Assembly: GCA_963784995.1 (NCBI GenBank)
Contig: CAWATZ010000007.1
Coordinates: 806,001-870,000, forward strand
Direction: 5' to 3'
Origin: CAWATZ01 sp963784995
Lineage (GTDB): Bacteria; Planctomycetota; Planctomycetia; Gemmatales; Gemmataceae
DNA: 64,000 bases
How positions within the stretch are numbered: the stretch's first letter is position 1; every line of letters begins with the position of its first letter. A program made the position numbers and the translations under genes. The notes below the pieces were generated by a model. The model did no database searches and was not told the origin of the DNA. It saw only the letters and a list, made by a program, of their open reading frames with translations. This document shows, piece by piece, positions 53,687 to 64,000 of this stretch.

Positions 53687-54904
53687 CTATTTCGCCACCA
53701 GTTCGGACGCCAGCCGGACGATCTCGTCAGGCAGCGGCATGTTGCGGAAGCGAGCGATCCCGGCCGGCAGCCCCTCCAGTTCCGTCTCCTCGATGTGCAG
53801 CTGATCCGACACCGCCAGCAGGAACGGTTCCCGGACGTGCTGTCGCAGCCAGGCCAGGTGTTTCTCGGCACTGCTGCGCCGCCAGAACCCCAGCACTTCC
53901 AGCAGCACGGTCCGGCCGGTCTGGCGGTGCCGCAGCCGGAAGTCGGGCACCCAGAAGCTCTTGCCCAGCGGAAACACCTCGGTTTCTTCCAGCAGCTCCC
54001 ATTCCTCGATGCGTTTGCGGAACAGCTCGACAAACATCGTCATCTCGGCGGGGACGTACGTCCCCTGGTCGGGATAGTGCGACACCAGCCCGTCGCCCGG
54101 CACGACCTGGAACGTCTTGGGCTTGCGCTCCGTTCCCCAGAGCAGTTCGGCCTTCAGTTCAAAGTCCTTGCACAGCAGCACCGCCGGCAGGAACAGGGCC
54201 AGCTGGAGACCGTATTTTTGCGTCGCCTGGAACAGGCTGAGCGGACCATCCAGCCTCAGCTGGAAGCTGTCAGGCCCCAGCCGTTCCATCTCGCAGAGCA
54301 GCCGATGGAACTTGATCTGCCGCAGCAGGGCCCTGTAACGCTGCGGCGGCTCACCACGCACCGTCACCAGCACGCGCGTCGAACGGTACAGGATCGCCTG
54401 GGCCAGGGCCACGTTGTAGCGCTGCAAGAGCCGTTCGACGCTGATGTCCTTGAACTGAATCAGCCGTTGTTCACTTTTCAGATCGGCAAACAGACTGTGA
54501 TCGATCTCCTCGACCGTCAGACCCAGTTCGTCGGCCGCCTGCTTGAGGATCCGGTTGCGGTCAAATGGGACCGGCTCGGCCTTGCTGGCGGCCTGGCGAT
54601 GCTGGGTGGCCAGGCGAAAGATCACCGAGCGCAGCTGATCGGGAGGCTGACCGGAAACGACCTCGAACTGGCAGCGATCCTCCAGCAGCTTGGCCAGTCC
54701 CTGATGGACCAGCTGGCTCGGGTCGTCGCCGATCAGTTCCTCCTGCTCCTCCTCGATCTGGCCGCGGGTCTTGCCCTCCTGGCCGCGATACAGCTCGATC
54801 AGCCGGCCCGCGACCTCCTGCCAGACCGGATCCTCGACGTTGACGTAGCTGGCGACGATCCGGTTCTTGGCGTAGCGAACACGCACCATCTTTCCCGTTA
54901 ACAT
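53687..54904 (-). CDS. DUF790 family nuclease (Bax1-like)
   Basis: A 405-residue protein of the DUF790 family. Archaeal Bax1 proteins of this family are nucleases that pair with the XPB helicase. The N-terminal half is helical with VRYAKNRIVASYVNVEDPVW. The C-terminal PD-(D/E)xK-like core is visible as FWVPDFRLRHRQTGRTVLLE and VLGFWRRSSAEKHLAW, matching the PDF...LE(V/I)xGFW signature. GTGAGGC precedes the ATG. The usual XPB neighbour is not in this window; the flanking genes are unrelated. Confidence 0.85.
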   Translation of the reverse strand: MLTGKMVRVRYAKNRIVASYVNVEDPVWQEVAGRLIELYRGQEGKTRGQIEEEQEELIGDDPSQLVHQGLAKLLEDRCQFEVVSGQPPDQLRSVIFRLATQHRQAASKAEPVPFDRNRILKQAADELGLTVEEIDHSLFADLKSEQRLIQFKDISVERLLQRYNVALAQAILYRSTRVLVTVRGEPPQRYRALLRQIKFHRLLCEMERLGPDSFQLRLDGPLSLFQATQKYGLQLALFLPAVLLCKDFELKAELLWGTERKPKTFQVVPGDGLVSHYPDQGTYVPAEMTMFVELFRKRIEEWELLEETEVFPLGKSFWVPDFRLRHRQTGRTVLLEVLGFWRRSSAEKHLAWLRQHVREPFLLAVSDQLHIEETELEGLPAGIARFRNMPLPDEIVRLASELVAK

Positions 54905-54987
54905 GCCTCACCGCCTCCGCAAACAGACTTGCTTCCGCTCTGCCAGCTTACCACTCTCACCCGCTCCGGCAAACCTGACAGTTCCCC

Positions 54988-55014
54988 TTGACCGTTCTGG
55001 CCGTCACGGATAAC
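54988..55014 (+). promoter_or_regulatory. Candidate promoter of methyltransferase 1
   Basis: TTGACC, 15-base spacer, GATAAC, within a block of upstream sequence conserved with the second methyltransferase (56127-56153). Confidence 0.45.
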
Positions 55015-55079
55015 ACTCTTGTCCTTGCTGATGCACGGCCTCTCGGCATTTCTTCAACTGAACCAGGAGTCGATTCCCC

Positions 55080-56099
55080 ATGACCCGATTGCTCGCGCAC
55101 ACCCGTTCCATGCTTCGGTCCCTTGTGCCCGCCGGTCTGCGCCAGACCCTGCATCGGGCCCTGCGCCGCTCCATCCTGGCTTTCCGCACCAGGACCAGCC
55201 GGCTGCCGCCGGTCGAGAAGCACCAGGCCGAAGGCACAACGGCAGTCGATTCGTACTGGGGCCGGCACACCGTCAACTCGCTGCCGTTCGTCAGCGTCGG
55301 CGAATCGCTGCACTACCTCGAATGGCGCTTTCAGGAATACCCGCTCTTTCGTGAATTCATGGACCTGTGGGGCCACCACGACGGTAAGGTGATCCTCGAC
55401 TACGGCTGTGGCCCCGGAAACGACGTGGTCGGCTTCCTGGTCCACACCCAGGCCCGGCAAGTGATCGGCATGGACGTGTCCGAGCAGGCCCTGGACCTGG
55501 CCCGCCGCCGGCTGGCACTGCACAAGGTCGAACTGGAGCGGGTCCGCATGATCCAGACCAATGACATCATGCTGACCATCCCACTGCCGGATAACAGCGT
55601 CGATCACGTCCACAGCGCCGGCGTGCTGCATCACACCAGCCATCCCGACGTGCTGCTGACTGAGTTCTTCCGCGTCCTCAAGCCGGGCGGGCGGGCCTGT
55701 GTCATGGTCTACAACCGGGACAGCCTCTGGCTGCACCTGTACACGGCCTACGTGCGGATGCTCGTCGAGGGCGAGTTCCGGGGTCTGAGCCTGGAAGAGG
55801 CCTTCCGCCGCAATACCGATGGCCCGAACTGCCCGCTGGCGCGCTGTTATTCCGGCGAGGAGTTCCTGACTCTCTGCCGGGAGGCCGGCTTCCAGGGACA
55901 CTACCAGGGAGGCTACCTGTCCCGGCACGAACTGGAGTGTCAGAAGCAGTTCGGCCTTCAGGCGCTGGCGGATGAACGGCTGCCGGCTGAACACCGGGAC
56001 TTCCTCAAGGGATTGACCACCGACAGCAACGGCCAGCCGCTGCACCAGGGCAAACACGCCGGGGTGGGCGGTGTCTTTCAGCTGCGCAAGCCAGGATGA
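55080..56099 (+). CDS. Class I SAM-dependent methyltransferase, copy 1
   Basis: A 339-residue methyltransferase with the Rossmann SAM-binding fold. Motif I is KVILDYGCGPGNDVVGFLV, the acidic residue ending strand 2 is in VIGMDVSEQALDLARRRL, and the motif II-IV region is NSVDHVHSAGVLHHTSHPDV, followed by FFRVLKPGGRACVMVYNRD. CAGGAGTCGATTCCCC precedes the ATG. A closely related copy follows at 56218. The substrate is unknown. Confidence 0.9.
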   Translation: MTRLLAHTRSMLRSLVPAGLRQTLHRALRRSILAFRTRTSRLPPVEKHQAEGTTAVDSYWGRHTVNSLPFVSVGESLHYLEWRFQEYPLFREFMDLWGHHDGKVILDYGCGPGNDVVGFLVHTQARQVIGMDVSEQALDLARRRLALHKVELERVRMIQTNDIMLTIPLPDNSVDHVHSAGVLHHTSHPDVLLTEFFRVLKPGGRACVMVYNRDSLWLHLYTAYVRMLVEGEFRGLSLEEAFRRNTDGPNCPLARCYSGEEFLTLCREAGFQGHYQGGYLSRHELECQKQFGLQALADERLPAEHRDFLKGLTTDSNGQPLHQGKHAGVGGVFQLRKPG

Positions 56100-56126
56100 C
56101 GAAAAAAGTGGGCGGGCCAATTCCCC

Positions 56127-56153
56127 TTGACCGCCCTGGCCTTCGCGGATAGC
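56127..56153 (+). promoter_or_regulatory. Candidate promoter of methyltransferase 2
   Basis: TTGACC, 15-base spacer, GATAGC, in a block copied from the region upstream of methyltransferase 1. Confidence 0.45.
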
Positions 56154-56217
56154 CTCAACCTCCTCACTGCTGCACGGACGCAGGCATTCCTGCCACGCAA
56201 GGAGGAGTCGATTTCCC

Positions 56218-57339
56218 ATGGCCAGTCTGCTCGCGCATACCCATTCCCTGCTTCGGACCCTCATCCCCGCCGGTCTGCGCCAGCCCCTGCATTGGGCCCT
56301 GCGCCGGTCCCTCCTGGCTTGCCGGACGTTCCTCTGCCCGCTGCCGCCGGTTGAGAGACACCATGCCGAAGGCAAAACGGAAGTCGATTCGTACTGGGGC
56401 CAGCACACGGTCAACTCGCTGCCGTTCGTCAGCGCCGGCGAATCGCTGCGCTACCTCGAATGGCGCTTTCAGGAATATCCCCTGTGCCGGGAGTTCATGG
56501 ACCTGTGGGGCCGGCACGATGGCGAGGTGATCCTCGATTACGGCTGTGGCCCCGGCAACGACCTGGCCGGCTTCCTGGTTCACACCCGGGCCCGGCAAGT
56601 GATCGGCATGGACATCTCGGCCAGATCCCTGGACCTGGCCCGCCGCCGGCTGGCGCTGCACAAGGTCGGACTGGACCGGGTTCGCATGATCCAGATCACG
56701 GACACCACGCTGACCATCCCACTGCCGGATAACAGCGTCGATTACGTCCACAGCGCCGGCGTGCTGCATTGCACCAGCCATCCCGACGTGCTGCTCACCG
56801 AACTCTTCCGCGTCCTCAAGCCGGGCGGGCGGGCCTGTGTCATGGTCTACAACCGGGACAGCCTCTGGCTGCACCTGTACACGGCTTACCTGCGGCAGAT
56901 CATCGAAGGAACGTTCGCGGACCTGAGCCTGGAAGAGGCTTTCCGCCGCAATACCGATGGCCCGAACTGTCCGGTGGTGCGCTGCTATTCCGGCGAGGAG
57001 TTCCTGACCCTCTGCCGGGAGGCCGGCTTCCAGGGGCGCTACCTGGGCGGCCACCTGTCCCGCGATGAGCTGGCCTGGCACAAGCAGAGCGCTGTCCGGG
57101 CGATCACGGACGACCGCCTGGCAAGGGAACATCGGGAATTCTTAAAGGGATTGACCACCGACAGCAACGGCTATCCGCTGTACCAGGGCAAACACGCCGG
57201 CGTGGGCGGCGTCTTTCAGCTGCACAAGCCGCTGGGGAAGAAGCAACTCCTCGCAAGCCCCTCCCCGAAACGGCGCGAGGGAGCCAGGGCCGTTGCCCCG
57301 GGAGAGATCGGAACACTAATCCACGCTGATCCCCACTAA
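56218..57339 (+). CDS. Class I SAM-dependent methyltransferase, copy 2
   Basis: A 373-residue paralogue of the preceding gene; most of the protein and about 100 bases upstream are alike. Motif I is EVILDYGCGPGNDLAGFLV and motif II-IV NSVDYVHSAGVLHCTSHPDV. AAGGAGGAG precedes the ATG. It is longer than copy 1 by about 34 residues at the end. The tail (SPSPKRREGARAVAPGEIGT) is of repeat origin, and its last ten residues GTLIHADPH plus stop are encoded in the left outer arm of a long palindrome. Confidence 0.9.
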   Translation: MASLLAHTHSLLRTLIPAGLRQPLHWALRRSLLACRTFLCPLPPVERHHAEGKTEVDSYWGQHTVNSLPFVSAGESLRYLEWRFQEYPLCREFMDLWGRHDGEVILDYGCGPGNDLAGFLVHTRARQVIGMDISARSLDLARRRLALHKVGLDRVRMIQITDTTLTIPLPDNSVDYVHSAGVLHCTSHPDVLLTELFRVLKPGGRACVMVYNRDSLWLHLYTAYLRQIIEGTFADLSLEEAFRRNTDGPNCPVVRCYSGEEFLTLCREAGFQGRYLGGHLSRDELAWHKQSAVRAITDDRLAREHREFLKGLTTDSNGYPLYQGKHAGVGGVFQLHKPLGKKQLLASPSPKRREGARAVAPGEIGTLIHADPH

Positions 57340-57515
57340 TCGGAATGCAGCTTTCCTTCCTCTTCTTACTCCGGCAGGAAAGAAGCACACAAGCCCGGAG
57401 CTAGCGACGGGACACTTCGCCCCTGCTGGCACCCTGTCCCGTCGCTTGCTCGGGCTTGTGTGCCCTTTTTCTTGCCGTGGTATTATTAGCGAAGATTAGC
57501 GCGGATTAGTGTTCC
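57310..57515. repeat. Nested inverted repeat encoding the C-termini of both converging genes
   Basis: Outer arms 57310-57340 and 57485-57515 pair with five mismatches in 31. Inner arms 57385-57412 and 57437-57463 pair with one inserted base and are followed on the plus strand by CCTTTTT, an intrinsic terminator. The methyltransferase ends GTLIHADPH-stop in the left outer arm, and the minus-strand gene ends GTLIRANLR-stop in the right one. Confidence 0.93.
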
Positions 57516-58439
57516 TGCGACAGCGGCACTGCGGGTGAGGATCGGATCGACACTGGCAAGCAGCGCCAGGTTGACGGCCTCGTTGCAGTGGCAGGCCGCG
57601 GCCGGATCGACATCGAGCGCGGGATGCTCGGTCAGGTGCCACCAGCCGCGGAACCAGCCCTGGACCTGGACCGGCGACCAGTCGCCGACAATGTCCATGC
57701 CCAGGAAGGGGACGCCGGCCAGGTCGCGCACCACCTGCAAGATCGTTTCCACCTCGGCCAGGTGGAGCAGGCCGGAGTCCCAGTTGACCACGGCGTCCCG
57801 AACGACCATGACGTCCTTGTCCAGGGTGACGTACAGCGGCCAGCGCGACAGTTCGTCTCGATGAGGTTCCAGCAATTCCTCGATCCGGCTGGCCTCCGCT
57901 TCCAGCACCGGATGATTGCGGAGCGGTTCGTGCGGCACCCGCTGCCAGGCCCGGCCGCGAAAACGCCGCACGGCCGGCAGCACCACGACCCGGCCCGAAC
58001 GCAGTTCCGACCAGGGAGCCAGCCAGGAGAAGAGATTGTCAAAGTCCAGTTCACCGCCCAGGTGAAACACCTTTCGCAGGCCGGGCAGACGCAGCGCCTC
58101 GCCCAACCAGTTGCCGCAATGCACAAACGGCAGGCCGCGCATCCAGTCCGGATGCTTGTCCAGCATCAGCAGGTTGAACGGCCCCTCCAGACGGCGCAGC
58201 AGGGCCAGGCTGACGTGGTGGAAATCGCCCGAGCCAACCAGCGTCAGGGTCGGCTCGGTATCGTGCGTTGAGCCCAGCTCCCGGGCCAGGTCGCTCTCGA
58301 AGCGAGCGAACCGGCCGCGCGAACAGGCCAGGCGAATCCTCGGTCCCCAGCTGCGCAGCGGCACCACCTGCGGCCGATACTCGCGCAGGCCCTTCTGAAC
58401 GGTCAAGCCGCCATCCAGATCGAGAATCCGCACTGCCAT
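57486..58439 (-). CDS. Arginase/ureohydrolase-fold protein, degenerate metal site
   Basis: A 317-residue protein with the ureohydrolase (arginase/agmatinase) fold. The sequence order GSGDFHHVSLALLRRL, LLMLDKHPDWMRGLPFVHCG, VTLDKDVMVVRDAVVNWDSG and LGMDIVGDW matches the family's GGDHS, DAHxD, DxDxxDP and SxDID blocks. The His of DAHxD is kept (DKHPD), but DKDVM replaces the usual DVDxxDP, so a full binuclear manganese site is doubtful. AGGACCAGGGC precedes the ATG. Its own end GTLIRANLR is from the palindrome. Confidence 0.75.
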   Translation of the reverse strand: MAVRILDLDGGLTVQKGLREYRPQVVPLRSWGPRIRLACSRGRFARFESDLARELGSTHDTEPTLTLVGSGDFHHVSLALLRRLEGPFNLLMLDKHPDWMRGLPFVHCGNWLGEALRLPGLRKVFHLGGELDFDNLFSWLAPWSELRSGRVVVLPAVRRFRGRAWQRVPHEPLRNHPVLEAEASRIEELLEPHRDELSRWPLYVTLDKDVMVVRDAVVNWDSGLLHLAEVETILQVVRDLAGVPFLGMDIVGDWSPVQVQGWFRGWWHLTEHPALDVDPAAACHCNEAVNLALLASVDPILTRSAAVAGTLIRANLR

Positions 58440-58707
58440 GCCCTGGTCCTCGGGTTTGCATTTGCCGCGCGGCCCACGTGGCACCGCAGCCTCCGGGTAT
58501 ACGGAATTGTCGCATGAATCCACAAGGCCAACCCAGATGCTCCGGCTACCCAGCTTAATCTCTTTTTTGGCAATCTTCAAACTCTTTTTTTGGTCTTTCC
58601 CGATTTCCTTTTTTTTGCACGTCCTGCCGACCTTGCTGAAACGTGCGCATTCGTCGAGTATAGTGGAGAAGGACTGATCTCTCGCAATCTCCGGGGAGTC
58701 GCACCAC
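58440..58707. other. Divergent intergenic region with poly-T tracts
   Basis: Between the divergent ureohydrolase-fold and kinase genes. It has several T7-T8 runs and a TATAGT at 58659-58664 that could be a -10 for the kinase gene. No ORF is supported. Confidence 0.4.
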
Positions 58708-61092
<2,385 letters not shown>

Positions 61093-61103
61093 GGGGTTTG
61101 TTT

Positions 61104-61149
61104 GATTTATCGTTTCGCGCTCAAGTGGGTGAGCGCGAAACGATAAATC
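61104..61149. terminator. Perfect 20-bp inverted repeat at convergent junction
   Basis: Arms 61104-61123 and 61130-61149 are perfect complements with a 6-base loop. It lies between the convergent kinase and vWA genes and lacks a long T-run. Confidence 0.85.
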
Positions 61150-61171
61150 GGTCGGAAGGAGGCGGCTTCCG

Positions 61172-62248
61172 TTAGCTCGCCGTCTTATCCCAATCCTCCA
61201 CCTCGTAGAGGAACTTGGTCCCCTTCATCAGTTTGCGGTTGGCCGAGGTGCTTTGCACAAACACTCGGTACTTCTCCATGCTCTTGGGTCCAATGCGAGC
61301 CGTCTCGCCCGCCGTCAGGCCCAGCATTTCGCGCGCCTTCTCACCCGCGTAGAAGTCGCCCGTGGTCCGCTCTTGCAGGATGATCTCCTTGTATCCCTGA
61401 ATGGTCTCGGTCTTGGTGAACTCGTAGAAGCCGCGACCGACCTTGAAGTTCAGACCGTTATCCTGCACGAGCTTCTTGATCGGACAATCCTCGTCCACCT
61501 GAAGCACCTGGAAGCGCCCGGACGATACCGCGGCCAGGTCAGTGGGGGCGAATTCCGTGACCGGGGCGGCACGCCGCAGCATGGTATTGAACATCTTGTT
61601 CAGGCTGCGATCCATCCGACCCTGAGTCTTGACCTCCTGCTCGAAGTGCTGCAGCTGGGTATCGGAAGACTGCTTGTAACAGACGGCCAGGACCATGTCG
61701 GTGACCTGGCTGAACTGATCGAGGCTGATGTGGAAGCCGCCCGATTTCTGGGCCAGTTCCTCGTAGAACTTCCGTGCATAAGGCCGATTGAGGGCCTGCA
61801 CGCCGTAGACGGGGATGCCGGCCTCGGCCAGCTTCTGGACCTCGACGCGCCAGTCGATCTTGCCTGGCGTCTGGGCCGGCGGATGCGGCAGGTCGTCGCC
61901 GATCAGCACCAAGGCCTTGTTGGTGCCCGCTTGCCACGAAAGACCCTGGGTCTCGCGCAGGACCAGCTCATAGCACTCCGGCGCGTCCCCGCCGCCCGTT
62001 TGCGGGACCTGCTCGACGAACCGGCAGATGCTGCCGACGTCGCTGGTCAGGTCGAGATGGCGGGTGACGTAGGTGGTGCCGGCATCGCAGTAATCGCCGT
62101 GCGCGATGATGCCGATGCGGATTCCGGGGATCTCCTCGCTCAACCGGGTGACGGTGTTTTTGACGTTGCGACGGACCTGGGTCAGACAGGGATACATGCT
62201 GCCCGTGGTGTCAAAACTGAAGACAACTTCGACAGGTGCAGTGGACAT
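61172..62248 (-). CDS. von Willebrand factor A domain protein
   Basis: A 358-residue protein. Residues 1-200 form a vWA domain with the metal-ion adhesion site opening VVFSFDTTGSMYPCL (DxTGS), then Thr/Gly in QTGGGDAPECYELVL and the Asp of ALVLIGDDLPHPP. The C-terminal part (residues 200-358) is unrecognised and ends KYRVFVQSTSANRKLMKGTK...VEDWDKTAS. GGAGGA is seven bases upstream of the ATG. It is cytoplasmic, since no signal is seen. vWA proteins of this type mediate protein complexes and often sit with kinases; the convergent kinase is a possible partner. Confidence 0.9.
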   Translation of the reverse strand: MSTAPVEVVFSFDTTGSMYPCLTQVRRNVKNTVTRLSEEIPGIRIGIIAHGDYCDAGTTYVTRHLDLTSDVGSICRFVEQVPQTGGGDAPECYELVLRETQGLSWQAGTNKALVLIGDDLPHPPAQTPGKIDWRVEVQKLAEAGIPVYGVQALNRPYARKFYEELAQKSGGFHISLDQFSQVTDMVLAVCYKQSSDTQLQHFEQEVKTQGRMDRSLNKMFNTMLRRAAPVTEFAPTDLAAVSSGRFQVLQVDEDCPIKKLVQDNGLNFKVGRGFYEFTKTETIQGYKEIILQERTTGDFYAGEKAREMLGLTAGETARIGPKSMEKYRVFVQSTSANRKLMKGTKFLYEVEDWDKTAS

Positions 62249-62270
62249 TGTGGGTTCCTCCGTTTGGAGG

Positions 62271-62297
62271 ATTATCGCATGAGGGATGGGTTTGCAA
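62271..62297 (-). promoter_or_regulatory. Promoter of vWA gene
   Basis: Minus-strand TTGCAA, 15-base spacer, GATAAT within TGCGATAAT, an extended -10. Start of transcription would be close to the ribosome binding site, giving a very short leader. The TGCGATAA box recurs at 48786-48793 and 49831-49838. Confidence 0.5.
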
Positions 62298-62533
62298 CAG
62301 GTCAGCCGTTTGCTTTTTTCGCAGCGGCTCCCCTCCGAGACATGAAGAAGCCGGGGAAAAGTAAGCGGCCGGCTGCCGAGCTACTGACCTCCGGTGGGCA
62401 CGGTCGTCCCGGGACTTCACTTCTCGTGATGTTCCGGGGCGAAAACTTTGCCTGGCTGGCGGTTCTTCCATCCACGGGTAGGGTGGACGGCCAGCGAGTT
62501 GCCTTGCTGGTACTTCTCCAACCGTCCCCCTCC

Positions 62534-62568
62534 GAACCGGACTTGCACACTTTCGAGGCATCCGGCTC
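62534..62568 (-). ncRNA. Group II intron domain V
   Basis: On the minus strand GAGCCGGATGCCTC, GAAA, GTGTGCAAGTCCGGTTC forms the conserved domain V hairpin with its GAAA loop and the GAGCC...GGTTC ends. It starts 15 bases after the reverse transcriptase stop. Confidence 0.88.
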
Positions 62569-62582
62569 TCCAGTGAGTCTTT

Positions 62583-64000
62583 TCATAGTGATGGTCCATC
62601 GTAGAGGCCCATATGGATTCGATGGTGGCATCCATCTTCTCCTGTACAGACCACTAGCGTTTTCCGCCGTCTAGCTGACATCAATCGTTCCCAGGCTTCT
62701 TTTGGTCGTCTTCCAGGGCGGTCGATGTCAGAGAGTTTGCGGATATGGTGGACCTCGACTGGTCCCTCTTTCCCGCATAGCTCGCATTTACTGGCCAACA
62801 ACCGTTGTACGACTTCAGATCGCCTGTTGGCAGGTTGATGCCAGGCCATATCTGGGCAGAAGTCCCCTACCCCCATTCCTTGTGGTATCCTCTCAAACGA
62901 AATACCGCCAAACACGGCGACCAGTGGTTCCTTGTCGGGTCTTTCAATGACGACCCGTAGCATCTTGCGTTCAAGGGCAGTCACCCTGTATCTCCGGTAA
63001 ACTTCGGATACCCTGCACTTGAACTTTCGTGCAAGTGTTTTGGTCAGGGACATCTCCAGGATTTGCCGGATTCTTCCCATCCTTGTAGAGTGACTGACAT
63101 TGGTTGCCATGCAGTAGAAGTTGTACAGTCCTCGCAGAACTGACTGATGTCGCTGGAGGATCGTGTAATCCGTTTCGTCGATTAAGTCGTTTCTGTGAGA
63201 GACTTTACCGCCTCTGCTGTAAAGATCGCGGTATTTCCGGACGACCTTCTGCGGCATCAGTAACACGATGCCAGAGTTAGAAGCCCGTTTCCCGTTTTTT
63301 GAGATGAGGTCTCCTTGCCTCATCACCTTGATTTCATAACCCAAGAAGTTGGCCTTCTCATCATTCGCATGTGTGATGAGTGTCTTCTCCTTCGACAGTG
63401 TGAGTCTGAGTTTTTGCTCAAGGAACTCACTCAGCCGATCTCGAATGGCTTCAGCTTCCTCCTTTGGCCCTATGAAACCCAAGAGGAAATCGTCAGCGTA
63501 GCGAACATAGCGGAGGCGTCGGAAATCTGGATCAGTCGGGATCAACGTCGTCCATTTCCGCTGTTCCTGCACGAGTCGCTTGATCTCTTCCGAGTCTCCG
63601 CGCTTTCGGGCCTTGACCAGTCGGTTGTTGATCCGCCTGTATTCCGGGTTTTCTTTTCGCTTTCTGCCTTTCGTATACGCTGGGATTAGCGTATCTTCGA
63701 TGAACTTGTCCAGGTCGTTTAGGTAGATGTTAGCCAGCAGTGGGCTAATGATTCCCCCTTGCGGAGTTCCACTCAGGGTGTCATAGTACCGCCAGTCTTC
63801 CATGTACCCGGCCTTGAGCAGACCATCGACCAGCTTGAGCAATCTGCCATCGTGGATGTCACGTTTTAGGATGTCCAGCAAGATCGTATGATCGATGTTG
63901 TCGAAGCATCCCTTGATGTCGCCCTCGATGAACCAGACTGTCCCCCTCCATTTTCTGACCTCTCGAAGTGCCGAATGGCATCCCCTGTCTGGTCGAAAAC
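62583..64000 (-). CDS. ltrA: Group II intron reverse transcriptase/maturase with HNH endonuclease (N-terminus off window)
   Basis: A partial protein of about 472 residues, open at the window edge. The RT domain has WFIEGDIKGCFDNIDHTILL (first catalytic Asp), GTPQGGIISPLLANIYLND and the catalytic RYADDFLLGF. The maturase X region covers the middle (VLRGLYNFYCMATNVSHSTR). The C-terminus is an HNH endonuclease: CELCGKEGPVEVHHIRKLSD and CTGEDGCHHRIHMGLYDG. This arrangement makes the RT mobile by retrohoming. The frame is intact to the edge, so the intron may be active. Confidence 0.93.
   Translation of the reverse strand, partial: FRPDRGCHSALREVRKWRGTVWFIEGDIKGCFDNIDHTILLDILKRDIHDGRLLKLVDGLLKAGYMEDWRYYDTLSGTPQGGIISPLLANIYLNDLDKFIEDTLIPAYTKGRKRKENPEYRRINNRLVKARKRGDSEEIKRLVQEQRKWTTLIPTDPDFRRLRYVRYADDFLLGFIGPKEEAEAIRDRLSEFLEQKLRLTLSKEKTLITHANDEKANFLGYEIKVMRQGDLISKNGKRASNSGIVLLMPQKVVRKYRDLYSRGGKVSHRNDLIDETDYTILQRHQSVLRGLYNFYCMATNVSHSTRMGRIRQILEMSLTKTLARKFKCRVSEVYRRYRVTALERKMLRVVIERPDKEPLVAVFGGISFERIPQGMGVGDFCPDMAWHQPANRRSEVVQRLLASKCELCGKEGPVEVHHIRKLSDIDRPGRRPKEAWERLMSARRRKTLVVCTGEDGCHHRIHMGLYDGPSL

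Larger units (their letters stand above)
62478..64000 (-). mobile_element. Group II intron, 3' part (5' end beyond window)
   Basis: The minus strand carries the intron reverse transcriptase followed by domain V at 62534-62568 and a domain VI-like stem, ending near the CTAC at about 62478. This is the standard order, with the ORF in domain IV. The 5' end of the intron lies past base 64000. It sits about 230 bases upstream of the vWA start. Confidence 0.88.

Noticed and set aside
58440..58707. Poly-T tracts as intrinsic terminators.
   Set aside because: No adjoining stable stem; the region is a divergent promoter region.

Overview
This GC-rich window looks like a planctomycete chromosome, most likely from the Gemmata/Gemmataceae group. 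The main reasons are four large Hanks-type Ser/Thr kinases fused to WD40, LRR, TPR-like or FGE-sulfatase-like domains, an ECF sigma factor paired with a kinase, a DUF1080 protein, many large lineage-specific proteins, and many long intergenic inverted repeats. No rRNA, tRNA or CRISPR array was seen. At least twelve genes carry single-base frameshifts, usually with the protein continuing cleanly in a neighbouring frame. This suggests uncorrected sequencing or assembly indels in part, although the first 6.7 kb is damaged enough to be a genuinely decaying island.

Layout. 1-8.4 kb is an accessory, conflict-type island: a MazE/MazF-like pair, a dynamin-like P-loop GTPase, an HsdR-N-like PD-(D/E)xK protein and a trypsin-like protease on the plus strand, then two small unknown two-gene units on the minus strand, one including a nucleoside phosphorylase-fold protein. 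8.8-21 kb is a signalling block: a WD40 kinase, an ECF sigma factor, an anti-sigma-like zinc finger/kinase/LRR protein, an LRR lipoprotein, a sigma-70 factor and a TPR-like kinase. 21.2-24 kb holds a proline racemase-family/DapA-family/PfkB operon. 24.2-31.5 kb has superoxide dismutase, a degenerate GGDEF protein, a DUF1080 protein, a ClC chloride channel, an MFS exporter and a ferritin-like protein. 31.8-37.7 kb has a degenerate histidine kinase-receiver protein and an overlapping EmrAB-TolC-type efflux operon.

37.9-48.7 kb has two tandem OmpH-like proteins, a nitrilase-family amidohydrolase, a family 4/5 uracil-DNA glycosylase, a Gfo/Idh/MocA-like membrane protein, an M42 aminopeptidase, a 901-residue unknown exported protein and a gamma-glutamyltransferase. 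48.8-57.3 kb is rich in recent duplications (two small exported proteins and two methyltransferases, each copied with its promoter region) and also holds a CehA-like metallohydrolase and a DUF790/Bax1-like nuclease. 57.4-62.3 kb has a degenerate ureohydrolase-fold protein, a kinase with an FGE-like C-terminus and a vWA protein. The window ends inside a group II intron whose reverse transcriptase and domain V are visible.

The strongest structural signal is a set of long near-perfect inverted repeats at gene boundaries, above all between convergent genes. In two places the two arms of one palindrome supply the stop codons, and in one case the last ten residues, of both converging genes.
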